A DNA stretch of 64,000 nucleotides from Lycium barbarum (Eukaryota > Streptophyta > Magnoliopsida > Solanales > Solanaceae), in contig NC_083342.1 in assembly GCF_019175385.1 (NCBI RefSeq), forward strand, positions 118,730,376 to 118,794,375, given 5' to 3'. The notes under the pieces were generated by a model. It did not search any database. It was not told the origin of the DNA and worked only from the letters and a program-made list of their open reading frames with translations. Of this stretch, positions 27,915 to 39,455 are shown piece after piece. The position numbers and the translations under genes are program-made. Every line of letters begins with the position of its first letter. Position 1 is the stretch's first letter.

Positions 27915-30003
27915 GCAAAAGAAATAATTAAGTACGTGCAATTTGGATGCTAGAATCAATCAGCCATAATAATATTGATTATGAAAATTTAATACTCCTT
28001 TTTAATCAAATTGTTAGTACATCATATTATCTAATTTATAATTCTGACGTGACTGAAAGAGTTATTTGCACTTCAATGTTCCGACTTTGTAAAAGGACTT
28101 TGTCTTAATTTAATTATGTAAAGTGCAATTTTGACTTAGGCTTGTTTCATTCAAATTAAATTAGAAAGCGCAATATCAAGTTTCAACATGATAGGTTTAT
28201 GGGTTAGACTCATATATACAGATTGTGTAATTTAATTATCTGTGTATTTAAACCTTGTATGACATTTTATTTTTTACGTTATTAATCTCCCTTTATATTG
28301 ACGGTACATTATTTTACACGGTGAATGAAATATATATGGACTCACTAGATGATGTTTTGTATGGAAAACCAACTTAAAAGAACATAATTGGGATTTCGAA
28401 AGGAAATAATTTTTGTTTCGTTTGGACACCAACAAGATTTCCAATTCCGAAAATTCTAATTTTCCAAATTCATGCTGTGAAATAGTAAATTTTCTCGAAG
28501 AGATATCATTTTCTGAAATTTCATTCGATTTTCAATTCATATTGCTTTATTTTACCTTGAAAATTGAATCAGTCATTCTAATAAAATCAAACTCTACTTC
28601 ATGTGCAGCTAGCCGAATTTTGTCTAAACATATAAAAAGGTCAACTCATGAAAAAAAAAATTAAAAAGGTCAACTGTTTTCATAAAATAACGTGAGCCAC
28701 TTTTCAATTGTATACGGTTTAGTTTGTCTTATAATGAATATTGATCATTTCTTTCATTTTATAAATGCTATAGTGAGTTGTTAGGTTTATTGTTGATCCA
28801 TATGTTCCAAAATAAGGTTTAATTAACAATGATTCACATGAAGAGAATATTTTTTAAGATATGCTCAGGAATTTGAAAACTAATTGATTAATGGTTAGTT
28901 TGATGTACGATTAGTTGAATTTTCTGGGATTTTGATTCAGTATAGTTTTAGAAGAAGAACATGTTTGATAGTGATGAAATTGAGGAAGAAAATAGCAATT
29001 AGCTAATATTTATATTTTGTTGACTCGTGAAGTGGAGTGCTTTAACCCTTTCTTCTTGTGTTTATTGATAGAGCCTAATTGGCTGCATGAATATGACTAT
29101 ATGAGTTGAGTTGTCCCCAGAGGTTAAAATTCGATTGGACCGATCAATATATAGAATAAAATGTGAAACTCGTAATGATCAATTTTATGAATTTTATTGA
29201 ATTATTATGACTTCGAAGCATAATCAGATACAATTTCCAAATTTCAGAAATTGAGGTATGCCTCCTGGCCCTAATGAACACATGCCTTTGATTAATGATG
29301 ATCAACCAACCAGATCATTTTCAAAGTGAGATAAATACATTATATTAAAACTTTTAAAGATAAAAAATTGTACTTTGAAAAGTTTGAAATTCAAAATCAC
29401 AATGTGACTTTCAAACAATAATAAACGTGGTGGGTTATTCCCATGTTGGAAATTATTATTTTTATCTAGAATTAACATTAAATTATTTTTTTCATTTTTA
29501 TAAAATTGGATTAAACAAATAAAATTGGTGGATATGACTTTCACCTCTTATTAACTGAATTACAAAGAAATAGTAAAACATAATTTTTAAGTTGGAAGAA
29601 ATAGAAGAAAAAATATCTTGATAAACAAAGTAACTGGAATCTAAGTGCATTTCATATTCACGAATCTAAAAGTATTTGGACAACTGCCATGAACAAATAA
29701 GTAAGAATATACAAGTTCTTATATTGGCGTAAAGCGTAAGCTAAAATATTTTCGACTTTCTTGTTATGAAGACATCTAATATCGAATGTAAGGGCAAAAA
29801 TATCTTATTATGAGCTAAGTTGGAAAGGAGGGGTTGGAAAATATATTAGAATTCTTACATTACACAACAATTTAACAAAATTTAATGGTCCACAATAAAA
29901 GATAACTTAAACCGATATGTACTTTCTATAAATTTTCGCCAGTATATAATTAATGTAATACACTTGTTATATACTGAATATACACCTACGATAGTCTTAA
30001 ACT
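27915..30003. other. AT-rich spacer
   Basis: No gene, element end or repeated block recognised. Confidence 0.4.
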
Positions 30004-30174
30004 TAGGGGCGGAGCTAGCGATTCGCATACGGATTAGGCCGAACTCAATAACTTTAATTTAGTCCAAATTTTAAATTTTTATAACAAAAATTTCATTGAA
30101 AATGAACAAAAAATCACTTACTTTAAAGAACTAAACTCCTGACTTTATAATTGCAAATCCTGATTCCACCTCTA
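30004..30174. mobile_element. Degenerate hAT-like MITE
   Basis: The left end TAGGGGCGGAGCTAG and the right end CTGATTCCACCTCTA are imperfect inverted copies (11 of 15). The GGCGGAGC core is shared with the MITE at 148-391. No target duplication is readable. Confidence 0.5.
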
Positions 30175-30194
30175 TCAATAAATTATTAGGCCAA

Positions 30195-30380
30195 GAAGGA
30201 TTGTGATAGAGTGATAAGTACTCCTTCTTCCTTAACGAGAGGTCTCAGGTTTGAGTTCCCCTGGGTACGAGGTCGCGTTTGTTAGGGAGTGTTTTACCCC
30301 CAATGATGGATTTGTCGGCCCAAATTCGGATTTAATCAGCCTCAACTCGAATACTGGATGAAAAAAGAAAAAAAAAACAC
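30195..30380 (+). mobile_element. tRNA-derived SINE with poly-A tail
   Basis: A tRNA-like head has an A-box-like gtgataagtac region and a B-box-like ggtttgagttccc about 40 bp on. A body follows with ttttacccccaatg and cggatttaatcagcctc, and then gaaaaaagaaaaaaaaaa. This is the layout of a Solanaceae SINE. The target duplication is unclear. Confidence 0.75.
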
Positions 30381-30454
30381 TATTACGACTATATAGCTGG
30401 ATGGTTAAAAACATTAAGATCCCCTGAATTTATTGGCTGTAATGAGTATATGGG

Positions 30455-32165
30455 TAGAAAGTGGTTAACAATCTGTCCCAAAATAAGAAAGTGACCATGG
30501 GACAAAACCACTCATTGTGGACATGGGACAAACTCAACTATTTACGCAAACTTAGAATCAAAGAATCTCTGAAAAAAACTAAAACTTTTAAAGGAGAAAA
30601 TAGAGCGATATGTGTGGTCAGTAAAAGGTTAAGGGTCCTGTACCTAAAAAAATAATAGATAATAAACAAAAATTAATCTGATTGATGGAATATTGGACCA
30701 CGAAGTATAATTAATTCAATTTAATAAAATTAAAATGGATATATACCTTGTGCCTTGCACTACCAAATCGCCTTGTAGTTAATCCGGAGGTTAAGTTTTT
30801 CAATGAATTGATTGCTATGAATAATATGCCGAATTAAGGAACACATTACAAGAAGAATGTTAATTGGTTGAACTATCAATTTTTGCAAGATTGGATTCAA
30901 CCACATGAAGAAAAAAGCTTTGAGTCATCTAAATGGGTCTTCTCAGCTTGATGGCTCTTAGTGTTTACAAAGCAAAACTCGAGGGAGATCTCTAAAGTTA
31001 TCCCAGATGATAAAAATTTCATAACAAATGGAGCGGAGATTGTCCATGCATGTGCTTTTATAAATAGTTTGGATTTTATTTATTTTCCGCTTTGGAATTC
31101 TCAGAATGAACAAACTAAAGGAAGGAAAAAAATTCTAAGTGCATTAATTCCATTTAAATATGTAAAAGTACCTGGATAATAATTGCTACTCAAAATACAA
31201 AATAATAATTAAAAAAAATAGGTTTATGTGTTACCTAAAGGTGTGGCCTGTTGTTCGATAAAATAGGTAAAAAAAATCGATCGGAGTTTAAATCAGTAGA
31301 GATACGTGCAAGTTGGTTCAAATTCAAAACACCATAATTATTAAAAAAATAATAATAATAAAAAAAAAATATATATATATATATAGGTTTATGTTTAAAG
31401 GTTAAGCGAAGTAGAGTTGTCATTATTGAAAATGAAGACTCCTAGTGTGAAATCTAAGACCAGAAAGTTACATTAAATAACTTCGAAGGCAGGTAGGCTT
31501 TGAATATTATGAATTAATGATCAGTAGTATGTGGCTAACAGTTTGCCCCAAAAGAAGAGAGTGAAGCATACATACGCACGACTAATACATATATATATGC
31601 TGCAATTGCTATTATTATGTGAGGCGCACACACTTTGTGGACATGGGATAAAGTCAGCCACTTATACAGATCCTTGGGACCAAAGTACACCAAAGACAGT
31701 GATATAGCAGTTATTAAATAGATGAAAACTATAAAGGATTATGATTTAATTTCTAGTAGAGAGAAAAAAAAATTGCTCTATATAAATGATTTCTTTAAAT
31801 TTGTCTATATTTTATGGAAAAAATTATTTGATACATATATAAAGGAAAATAACATATATTTGATGAGATAGTGAAAGTGGGTGCAAGCTAGCTAGTCCAA
31901 ATACGAGCACACATTTTAAAGAAAGTAAAGATCGTTACATGCGGTAACATGGGATGTTTAATGGTCGTTTACCTAAAATTAATCATAAACTTAGAAAATC
32001 TAATGAATACTGGACCACAAAATATACTAAAGTTGGCTTTTGTTAGAATCAAAGGATTCCATATGTGCGTTGCACTAACAAGTTTCTTTCTCATTAATTA
32101 TCTGTTTGATTAATACGCTTCAGGAACACGTTACAAGAAGGATGTTAATTAGTTAAATGGTTCGA
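30455..32165. repeat. Diverged local duplication
   Basis: Three blocks recur in order about 1.1-1.3 kb apart. The gtggttaacaatctgtccca/gtggctaacagtttgcccca block is at 30462 and 31530, with ttgtggacatggga following each. The tattggaccacgaagtata/tactggaccacaaaatata block is at 30690 and 32008. The aacacattacaagaagaatgttaatt/aacacgttacaagaaggatgttaatt type block is at 30840 and 32124. No coding frame is shared. Confidence 0.65.
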
Positions 32166-34157
32166 TGGCCTGGAAATGTATTAATCTGTAGCGGGTATCC
32201 ACAAAAGTTAAAGACTTTTTGACATGAACTCAAATTAGTCAGCCCTGAAAATTGAAATAAATATTGAACACCGGGTCATAAATTTAAACTAAAGAATTAT
32301 GTGATGAACCTTTGTTCATCTATATTCTATTATTCTATATTCTTGTCGTTCTTTCTAAATGCATTAAGGCTTCATAATGAAAACAAGCAAATGAATGAAG
32401 AAATAACTTGTATAATTTAAAATTTTATGCATTGACAAATGACAATTAAAAACTTCCTGACAAGTTCAGTACTGTAATATTATATGTTGTTACATTCAGT
32501 CCAAAATAAATACTAGTAATTTTTTACATAATCAAGAAGATACTAATTATTATTTTTTAAATTTATACATAACTAAAAAATCATATTAAATAGAGACTCT
32601 TATTTATTTAAGGGTAATTTAATGAAAATACCTCTTTCTTTTAGAGGTGAGTGGATGGGTGTGTCAAGCTAAAAGCACCGTATGATATGAATCGGAGATA
32701 GTATAATTACTAACAAAATAGATTCTACTTTTTAAAATGTTAACTCATGCTTAATGTAAGCATTTACATATAGTTGACACACAATCAAGTAAATATTTCT
32801 TTACGATTTAACTTTTTATAAATTACAAATCATTTGTATTCTTGATATTTCCACGGGTGAAGAATACCTAAATTTTGACAAGTTAACAACGTGTCTGGTG
32901 CACTTTGCTTTTTTATTTACAATAAAAAAGAAACTCGAGCTATATGGTCAATGATAATTAATTAATGCTATGCAAATGAAGGGCTCTATTAATGCATGTG
33001 GAACTTCAAGCAAGCAATTCAATGTTTTCCTTACAGCAATATTTGACATTTAAACTTGTGGTCACTTCATCATTATTCTTGAAAAGCTGGAGCCTAAGAT
33101 ATAAATTCAAAGAAACTTAGGTTATTTCACTTGTCGCTATTTCCTAACTTTCTTATGGCCACATGGATAAGTTGAAATAGTTTATATTTTAAAACATCGA
33201 CGACTTGGTATTCAATAAATATATGACATTGGAGAAGAATTGTGCTTCGAAAACAAAATTTCATAAATAAAAAGAATGTGTTATCCACCAAGAATATCCC
33301 CAATCAAAATTGTCTAAGGATTATAAAACAATTTAATTAGCATGGTACTTTGAATTATTTTAAGTGCGGTTCATTTTACAACACCAATAAAAATTAGAAA
33401 ATTCTGAATATTAATTGAAATGTTGACCGACTCAATTAGAAATATAGATGTCCCTCAAGTTGTAGTACTTTTCCTTGTGGCTCCGTATAAAAAATATCAA
33501 GGGAATGCAACAGGCGTTGACATCATATCCCTAAATGGCGTTCTAAGATTTCAAATTTTAATATTTTTGGTATGTTTTTTCTTTTCTTTTTTCTTTTGTG
33601 TTGGTCAAGAGGTTAAGTTTATATTTTTAACATAGTAAAAACGAAAAGTAGAAAAAACTTAATTGAACAGCAGTAATCAAAAGATCATTGAATTTAAACT
33701 CGTAACACGTAGTTTATGATTTGAATAATCATGAGTCCGTCCTTGTGAGGACAAATTGTTCAAGTTGTACCTAATAGTAGCAGTTTTAACAATAAGCCAT
33801 ATTTGACTTGGCTTTTGATTTCTGTCGGTATCATACTACTAATAATCTGTTTCGGGTTTGCTTTAAAAAGTGATGGAAATAAAGAAGGGAAAATAACACT
33901 GTATGACAATTAGCAGAAAATAGTTACACGGTTTAGCCCACTTTTTATTTTTTACGCACGTTAGCCGTTATTTAGCCGACGAGCACTGGTGTCTTTACTT
34001 TCATAATTTAGGCTTTCACCTGGTTTTTTTTGTTGTGTCGGCACTGTTGGACTTTTTTGTTCCTTTATTTGTTTTGAACTTATGTTTTTTTTTGCTTTTG
34101 TTTATTATTAATAAATAATCCCACTAAGTTTCTTAGCGGTTGCTAAAAAAAAGGATA
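32166..34157. other. AT-rich spacer
   Basis: No gene is supported. Small frames around 33420-33635 have no recognisable content. Confidence 0.4.
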
Positions 34158-34440
34158 AAATGTGTATAAACACCTCTTATACATAATTATACACTTGTAT
34201 ACGGTGTAGAAGTGTGTATATACACCTCTTATACATTATGTATAAACCCCTCTTATGTATAAACACCTCTTGTATAAGTTTGTATACTAGTGTATACTAG
34301 TGTAAAAGTGTTTTACACCTCTGTGTAGATTTGTGTAATCTTGTATACCTAGTGTAAAAGTGTGTATAAACACGTCTTATACACTTTTATACAAGATTGA
34401 TACATTTTCTACTCCGGGTATATAAAGTTGTATATTATTG
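34158..34440. repeat. Degenerate (tgtataaacacctcttatac)n tract
   Basis: About 280 bp are built from variants of gtgtataaacacctcttata and cttgtatacctagtgtaaaa in both orientations, giving many small palindromes such as gtatactagtgtatactag. It lies just upstream of the LINE. Confidence 0.7.
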
Positions 34441-34597
34441 TATAATGTTGTATACCCTGACGAAGTGGCTATGTGGGTGTAATTTAAAACTATGGCTTCG
34501 CAAATGTAATTTTGTATGCTAGATTGTACATTATTGAAATTTTCCCAAAGAAGAAAGGTAATTGTCAAATATCCACCAATTGTAGATTTCAAAAATA

Positions 34598-35356
34598 TCC
34601 ACCAAAACTTAAGGGCAAGTTCTACAAAGTGATGGTTAGACCGACTCTGTTGTACGGGACAGAGTGTTGGCCAGTCAAGAACTCTCACGTGCAAAAGATG
34701 AAAGTCGCGAAAATGAGAATGCTGCGGTGGATGTGTGGGCACACTAGGAGAGAGAGGATCAGGAATGGGGACATCAGGGACAAGGTAGGAGTGGCATCGG
34801 TGGAGGACAAAATGCGGGAAGCGAGGTTGAGATGGTTTGGGCATGTGAAAAGGAGAGGCATAGATGCCCCAGTGCGGAGGTGTGAGAGGTTGGCTTTGGA
34901 CGGTTTTAGGAGAGGTAGAGGAAGGCCAAAGAAATATTGGGGAGAGGTGATTAGGCAGGACTTGGCGTTGTTTCAGATTACCGAGGACATGACCTTAGAT
35001 AGGAGGTTGTGGAGAGCTCAGATTAGGGTAGAAGGCTAGTAGGTAGTCTCGCTTTTCTGTCACACTAGTAGGCGTAGCTTTGCTCTACTTTTTATTGCCC
35101 TATGTTTCCTGATTTTATGTGTTGGGTTTTGTCTCTCCATGCTGTTTTATCATGACTTCTTTGCCCTTGTTTTTTTCTCATTTTCGCATTGCTTTAATTT
35201 GCCTATCGGTATCTGACTTTTCTCCCCTTGTTTTCTTGTTTTCTTTTGAGCCGAGGGTCTTTCGGAAACAGTCTCCCTACCAAAGTGGGGGTAAGGTCTG
35301 CGTACATTTAACCCTCCCAAACCTCACACTGTGGGATTCAACTGGGTATGTTGTTG
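34598..35356 (+). mobile_element. 5'-truncated RTE-type LINE
   Basis: The insertion holds the last part of a LINE reverse transcriptase, a 3' UTR and a TTGTTGTTGT tail. It is bounded by an 18-bp identical direct repeat (34580-34597 and 35357-35374; the right copy overlaps the tail). The 3' UTR contains the gagccgagggtctttcgg and ggggtaaggtctgcgtaca blocks seen alone at 7264-7374 and 18987-19088. Confidence 0.88.
34600..35039 (+). pseudogene. LINE reverse transcriptase C-terminal fragment
   Basis: An open frame reads [20 protein letters not shown], then [30 protein letters not shown] and GRGRPKKYW, which is the C-terminal region of plant RTE-clade LINE proteins. It ends at its natural stop with no internal break. 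Endonuclease and the catalytic palm are absent because of 5' truncation, so it has no activity. The apparent start at 34512 lies in flanking DNA. Confidence 0.88.
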
Positions 35357-35374
35357 TTGTAGATTTCAAAAATA

Positions 35375-36154
35375 AGGAACTTATTACATTGAGACTCCAC
35401 GACTCTTAACCCCGAAAAAAATCATTAAATCCACATAATACAGGGTCAGTATATGTTACATATTCAATAAGAAAAAAGAGAGAAAGCGACCAATATAAGT
35501 GCATAAAGGACAAATAGGAAGTCGCCAACTTCTTAACAATATTTTCAACCACAATGATTATAAATTAGATCATAAGAAAATCCAATACAACCACCGCAGC
35601 ATATGTTTAGAGCCCTTGCATCTGAACAAAGAGACCAAAATTAGGTTCACATCTTAGAAAAGTTCCAAGCACTAAAATTTTCTAATGGAGTCCAAGAAAT
35701 ATCCTTATCACATATCACCTTTCCCCCTCTTTCCCAAAAGCCAATTCTCTAGTCAAAGCTTCTTCCCTTTTTAGGTGGGAATACTCACTACTAAAAACAT
35801 AGGTTTTTTTTTACTGACATTCATTAGGAAATTGTGCTATAAGATATAAATTTTTCATCTCATTCTTATCGAAATCAGCTCACTACGAATTAAAATGCAT
35901 GATTGGAAACAAATTTTTATTGAAACGCTGGAAAACTGTCTAATTTTTTCATGTCAAAACACTACTATTTAGGTTTTCTTCACCGACATTCAGTGGGAAT
36001 AGCCGCAGAACATTTTCCAGGGAAAATTTCAATGAGAAAATAGTGATTTTTAGAAGTGATCCTTGTGCCAAGTTCTCTTAAATGGTCACACAATAGACTA
36101 CCTTTGTTTCGTAATATAAGTGGGGTTTTTAGCTTATGCACACCCCTTGAGAAA
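35375..36154. other. Spacer with CACTA-like end motifs
   Basis: No gene is seen. Two stretches beginning cactactaaaaacataggt (35787) and cactactatttaggttt (35959) are each followed by ctgacattca or ccgacattca, reminiscent of CACTA termini. No inverted partner was found. Confidence 0.4.
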
Positions 36155-36402
36155 GTGCTCACTCCTATAAAATTATGAGTGTTTTTACCAACTTACCCCT
36201 AATTAAATGTTTAGAAAAAGAAAAGCTACTTAATGACTCTTGATTATGTAAAGGGTTATTATGAAAAAATAAGATCAATTTCTTCTTGAAATTCTAAAGC
36301 ATCACTTATATTGAAACAAAATAAAAGGCCTAAAACACCATTTTTTGAAAACTAAGGAAGTAATTAAAATGAGTATATCAAGTAATTCAGATGAGATCAA
36401 GT
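36155..36402. repeat. Left copy of the 248-bp flanking duplication
   Basis: A 248-bp host segment runs from gtgctcactcc to gatgagatcaagt. It is identical to 45181-45428, and the two lie immediately outside the Gypsy element. After it come four bases cttt and then the LTR end TGTCACGACC. Confidence 0.92.
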
Positions 36403-36406
36403 CTTT

Positions 36407-39400
36407 TGTCACGACCCAACCCCGTAGGCCGCGACTAGTGTCCGTGCTGGACACCCATACGTACCCAATAACCCAAATCATCATATTAGCAGAATGTATC
36501 AATATAAAAGTCAGTTGGCGTTACTAGTTATCATAGATGAACAGATATAGCACGTGGAAGCCGATAAGGCTATCACAGATCATATCAACCCAAAACATAT
36601 ACAGAACCCACATGTATGTCTACAGACCTCTACAGAACACATTAGAATCATAAGACGGGACAGGGGCCCGTCATACCCCTGAATAGCATGCATATGTACA
36701 ATGGCAAAAGACTGTACCAAAACGTATGCTTTGAACAATAGAGCATTCCAAGATAGCAGAATATAGTCCTAAGCAGGCGGATCAGCAAATCTGTCGTTTG
36801 TACCTGCGCGGCATGAAACGCAGCCCCCGAAGAAAAGGGGGTCAGTACGGAAAATGTACTGAATATGTAAAGCACGGAACGTAGTAGACAAAGTCATAAC
36901 CGAAACAGAAGGTACAGAAAATGAACGGAATATCCAGAATAGCAAAATGTTGATCATAATGCATAAATAGTGCATTCAGAAAACATATGTCATATCTGGT
37001 CCCATTACGGGACTGGGTAAACAGAACGTGGTCGCCACCCCGACACTGGCGCCACAACACAGCATAACTCCAGAGTAGGGAATAACTCCGTAACATATCA
37101 TATCATATCATATCAGAATGTGCACATGTCAAACATATCAGATGGCCATATCATATTATATCATCATATATCAGAATGTGTGTACATGGCACAGCATACT
37201 CCACAACCCATGTACATGTATACCTGCCCCCTCACATCGAGGCACGGCGAACAATGCAGTGGAATACGCTTGAGAACATATCCTGGCCCGGGCTCAGTGA
37301 AGGAAACGTTGAGGCATCCACGAATGGAGTAGTGAGAAACTAATGCAAAATAAAATATAGCACATTTACGGAGACTCAGTAGCATAATTCAGATGACAAA
37401 CCATATGACAGAAGCGGAGCAGTAATCATAGTGTATGCATTTCAGATACCCCAATAGCATATGTCAAAATAAGCTTTTTGTAATCATTTTCATGTTTCAA
37501 AATACATTATGGGGCTTAGCAAAATAATTCAAACGAATGTCATATATTTCCAGAGACTCAATAAGACCTATCGGATGACAAATCGAAATAATGAAATCGG
37601 ACAGAATCATAGTGAGTGTATTTCGGATGTCATAATGGATTACGGAGAAATAACCTTTCTACGATCGTTTCCATGTTCCAAAATAGTTTATAAGACTTAA
37701 GGGAGCATTTAAAACAATTTTTATTTAGTAGTTAGAAGAGTAGTTAAAATATTTTCTTTAGCACCGCTCGAAGACAAATCATAGATACAAAAGGGTAAAA
37801 TCGGAAATAGTGGTCCACCTCGGGACAACCGAAGCGAAGGGCTCGAATTACGTATATTATGCCTATGGAATCACCTATAGAGGTCCTAGGGACATTCCAT
37901 AACTTTCTAGACAATTTGTAAAAGTTCACATAATTCTTTCAACCAAAATATCCTTAAAGGATTCAATTCCATTAAATGATAAAGGGCATTTTCGAACGCT
38001 GATTCCGATGAATAGAACGCTTCCCGAGATTCAAATCCGATCCTAGTACACCTAGGACATGCCAAAAGAATAATAGGGGTAGCTTTACATACCTTATACG
38101 CTCTTTACGCCTTTCCAAATTCAATTCCCGTTTCGCCCAAAATCTACAATTGGTCACATTTACCAAATGTTAACCATAAGACTTTAGGACCTAAATCTTA
38201 AATCAACACTTTTCTACAAAAATTTGGGCAGCATCTCCCTTAAAAAAAACATAATAATCCTCACGATTTCAATCTATCCAAAATATCGATCACAATACCA
38301 ATAACGATATCAACAAATACATATCCCAATAGAATCAAATCCATTCTTAACTCACCTCCAAAACAGCCCAATATACATTCCTATACCGATACTTGTATAC
38401 ACTTCTTTATTTTCGTATATACATAGTATAACCACAAGCACAACCACAACAACCACAGCCAATTCCACAATATTCCAGCACACCAAACAATTTATAACAA
38501 CCACCAAACCGTCCATATGATAACAATAAAGATTAAGATTTATCCGATTTCCCGCAATTAATTCCGTAATTCTCATCTCACAATTTAACTATGACTTGGA
38601 CGAATTTAAATATTTATAGGAGAGGAGAATTATTACCTTGTATGCCAGGAATTAATCTTCCTTCCACCTTACCCTCACTATGAAGTAACTCTCTGACTTG
38701 CTAGGGTCCGGAAGAAACTGACGTTATAATTATGAAATTGATGGAGGAATAGCCATGTTTCAACTTAGAATTAAAATTTACTTTGAGGGACTTGAATGAA
38801 TTTCTTGGAGAAGACGAGAACATGAACTAGTGTTGCTGCATTGGTATTCTTAAAACGAAAAGAGAGAGACCAACAATTATGTTTGCCTGCCTACGTAAAA
38901 GATATTTGATGATAAAGAAAAGGACATCTATCTATTGTAACATAAAAAGTAGGCGGTGGTATTATTCCAGAAAGACACTTGTTGATTGCTGATAACATTA
39001 AGGATAAAGTCTAATGGCGGTGGACAACTTTTATTCAGAATAAATGTTATCTAGCACACAAACATAGGTTAGACTATAGTCATATTTATATTACTTTATT
39101 AGTAAAATTTAGGCAACAATGTTTTTTGTTCTCTACCATAATTGGGAACTTAGTTTGACCGTAGATAAGGTTTATCATATGCTATTATTATATGAAATAC
39201 CCAAATCCTAAAAAGGATTTATAAAATTAACACGTATACTAATATTGCATAATGATTAAAACATCCAGAAAATATATTTTTACCAAAATTACAATTTTTT
39301 TTTCAATCTATCTCAACAGTACAAATTTTGTGCTATACATTTTCAAAATGGTAAAAAGATAACTTCTTTTCTTATGAGAAAAAAAAACTCATTCTTCAAT

Positions 39401-39455
39401 CCTATGACGACGATCTTCCGATGCTACTCCACGTACGAAATTACGGGATGTAACA
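36407..39455 (-). repeat. 3' LTR (left copy) of the Gypsy element
   Basis: 3049 bp. Contains an ATATC pentamer run (about 37096-37118). Its small frames recur exactly 5725 bp downstream and are not genes. Being the 3' LTR on minus follows from the polypurine tract beside it at 39459-39471. Confidence 0.92.

Noticed and set aside
36648..38576. Nine small frames repeated exactly at 42373-44301
   Set aside because: They lie in the two LTR copies of the Gypsy element, overlap on both strands and have no protein features; the repetition reflects LTR identity, not a gene family.
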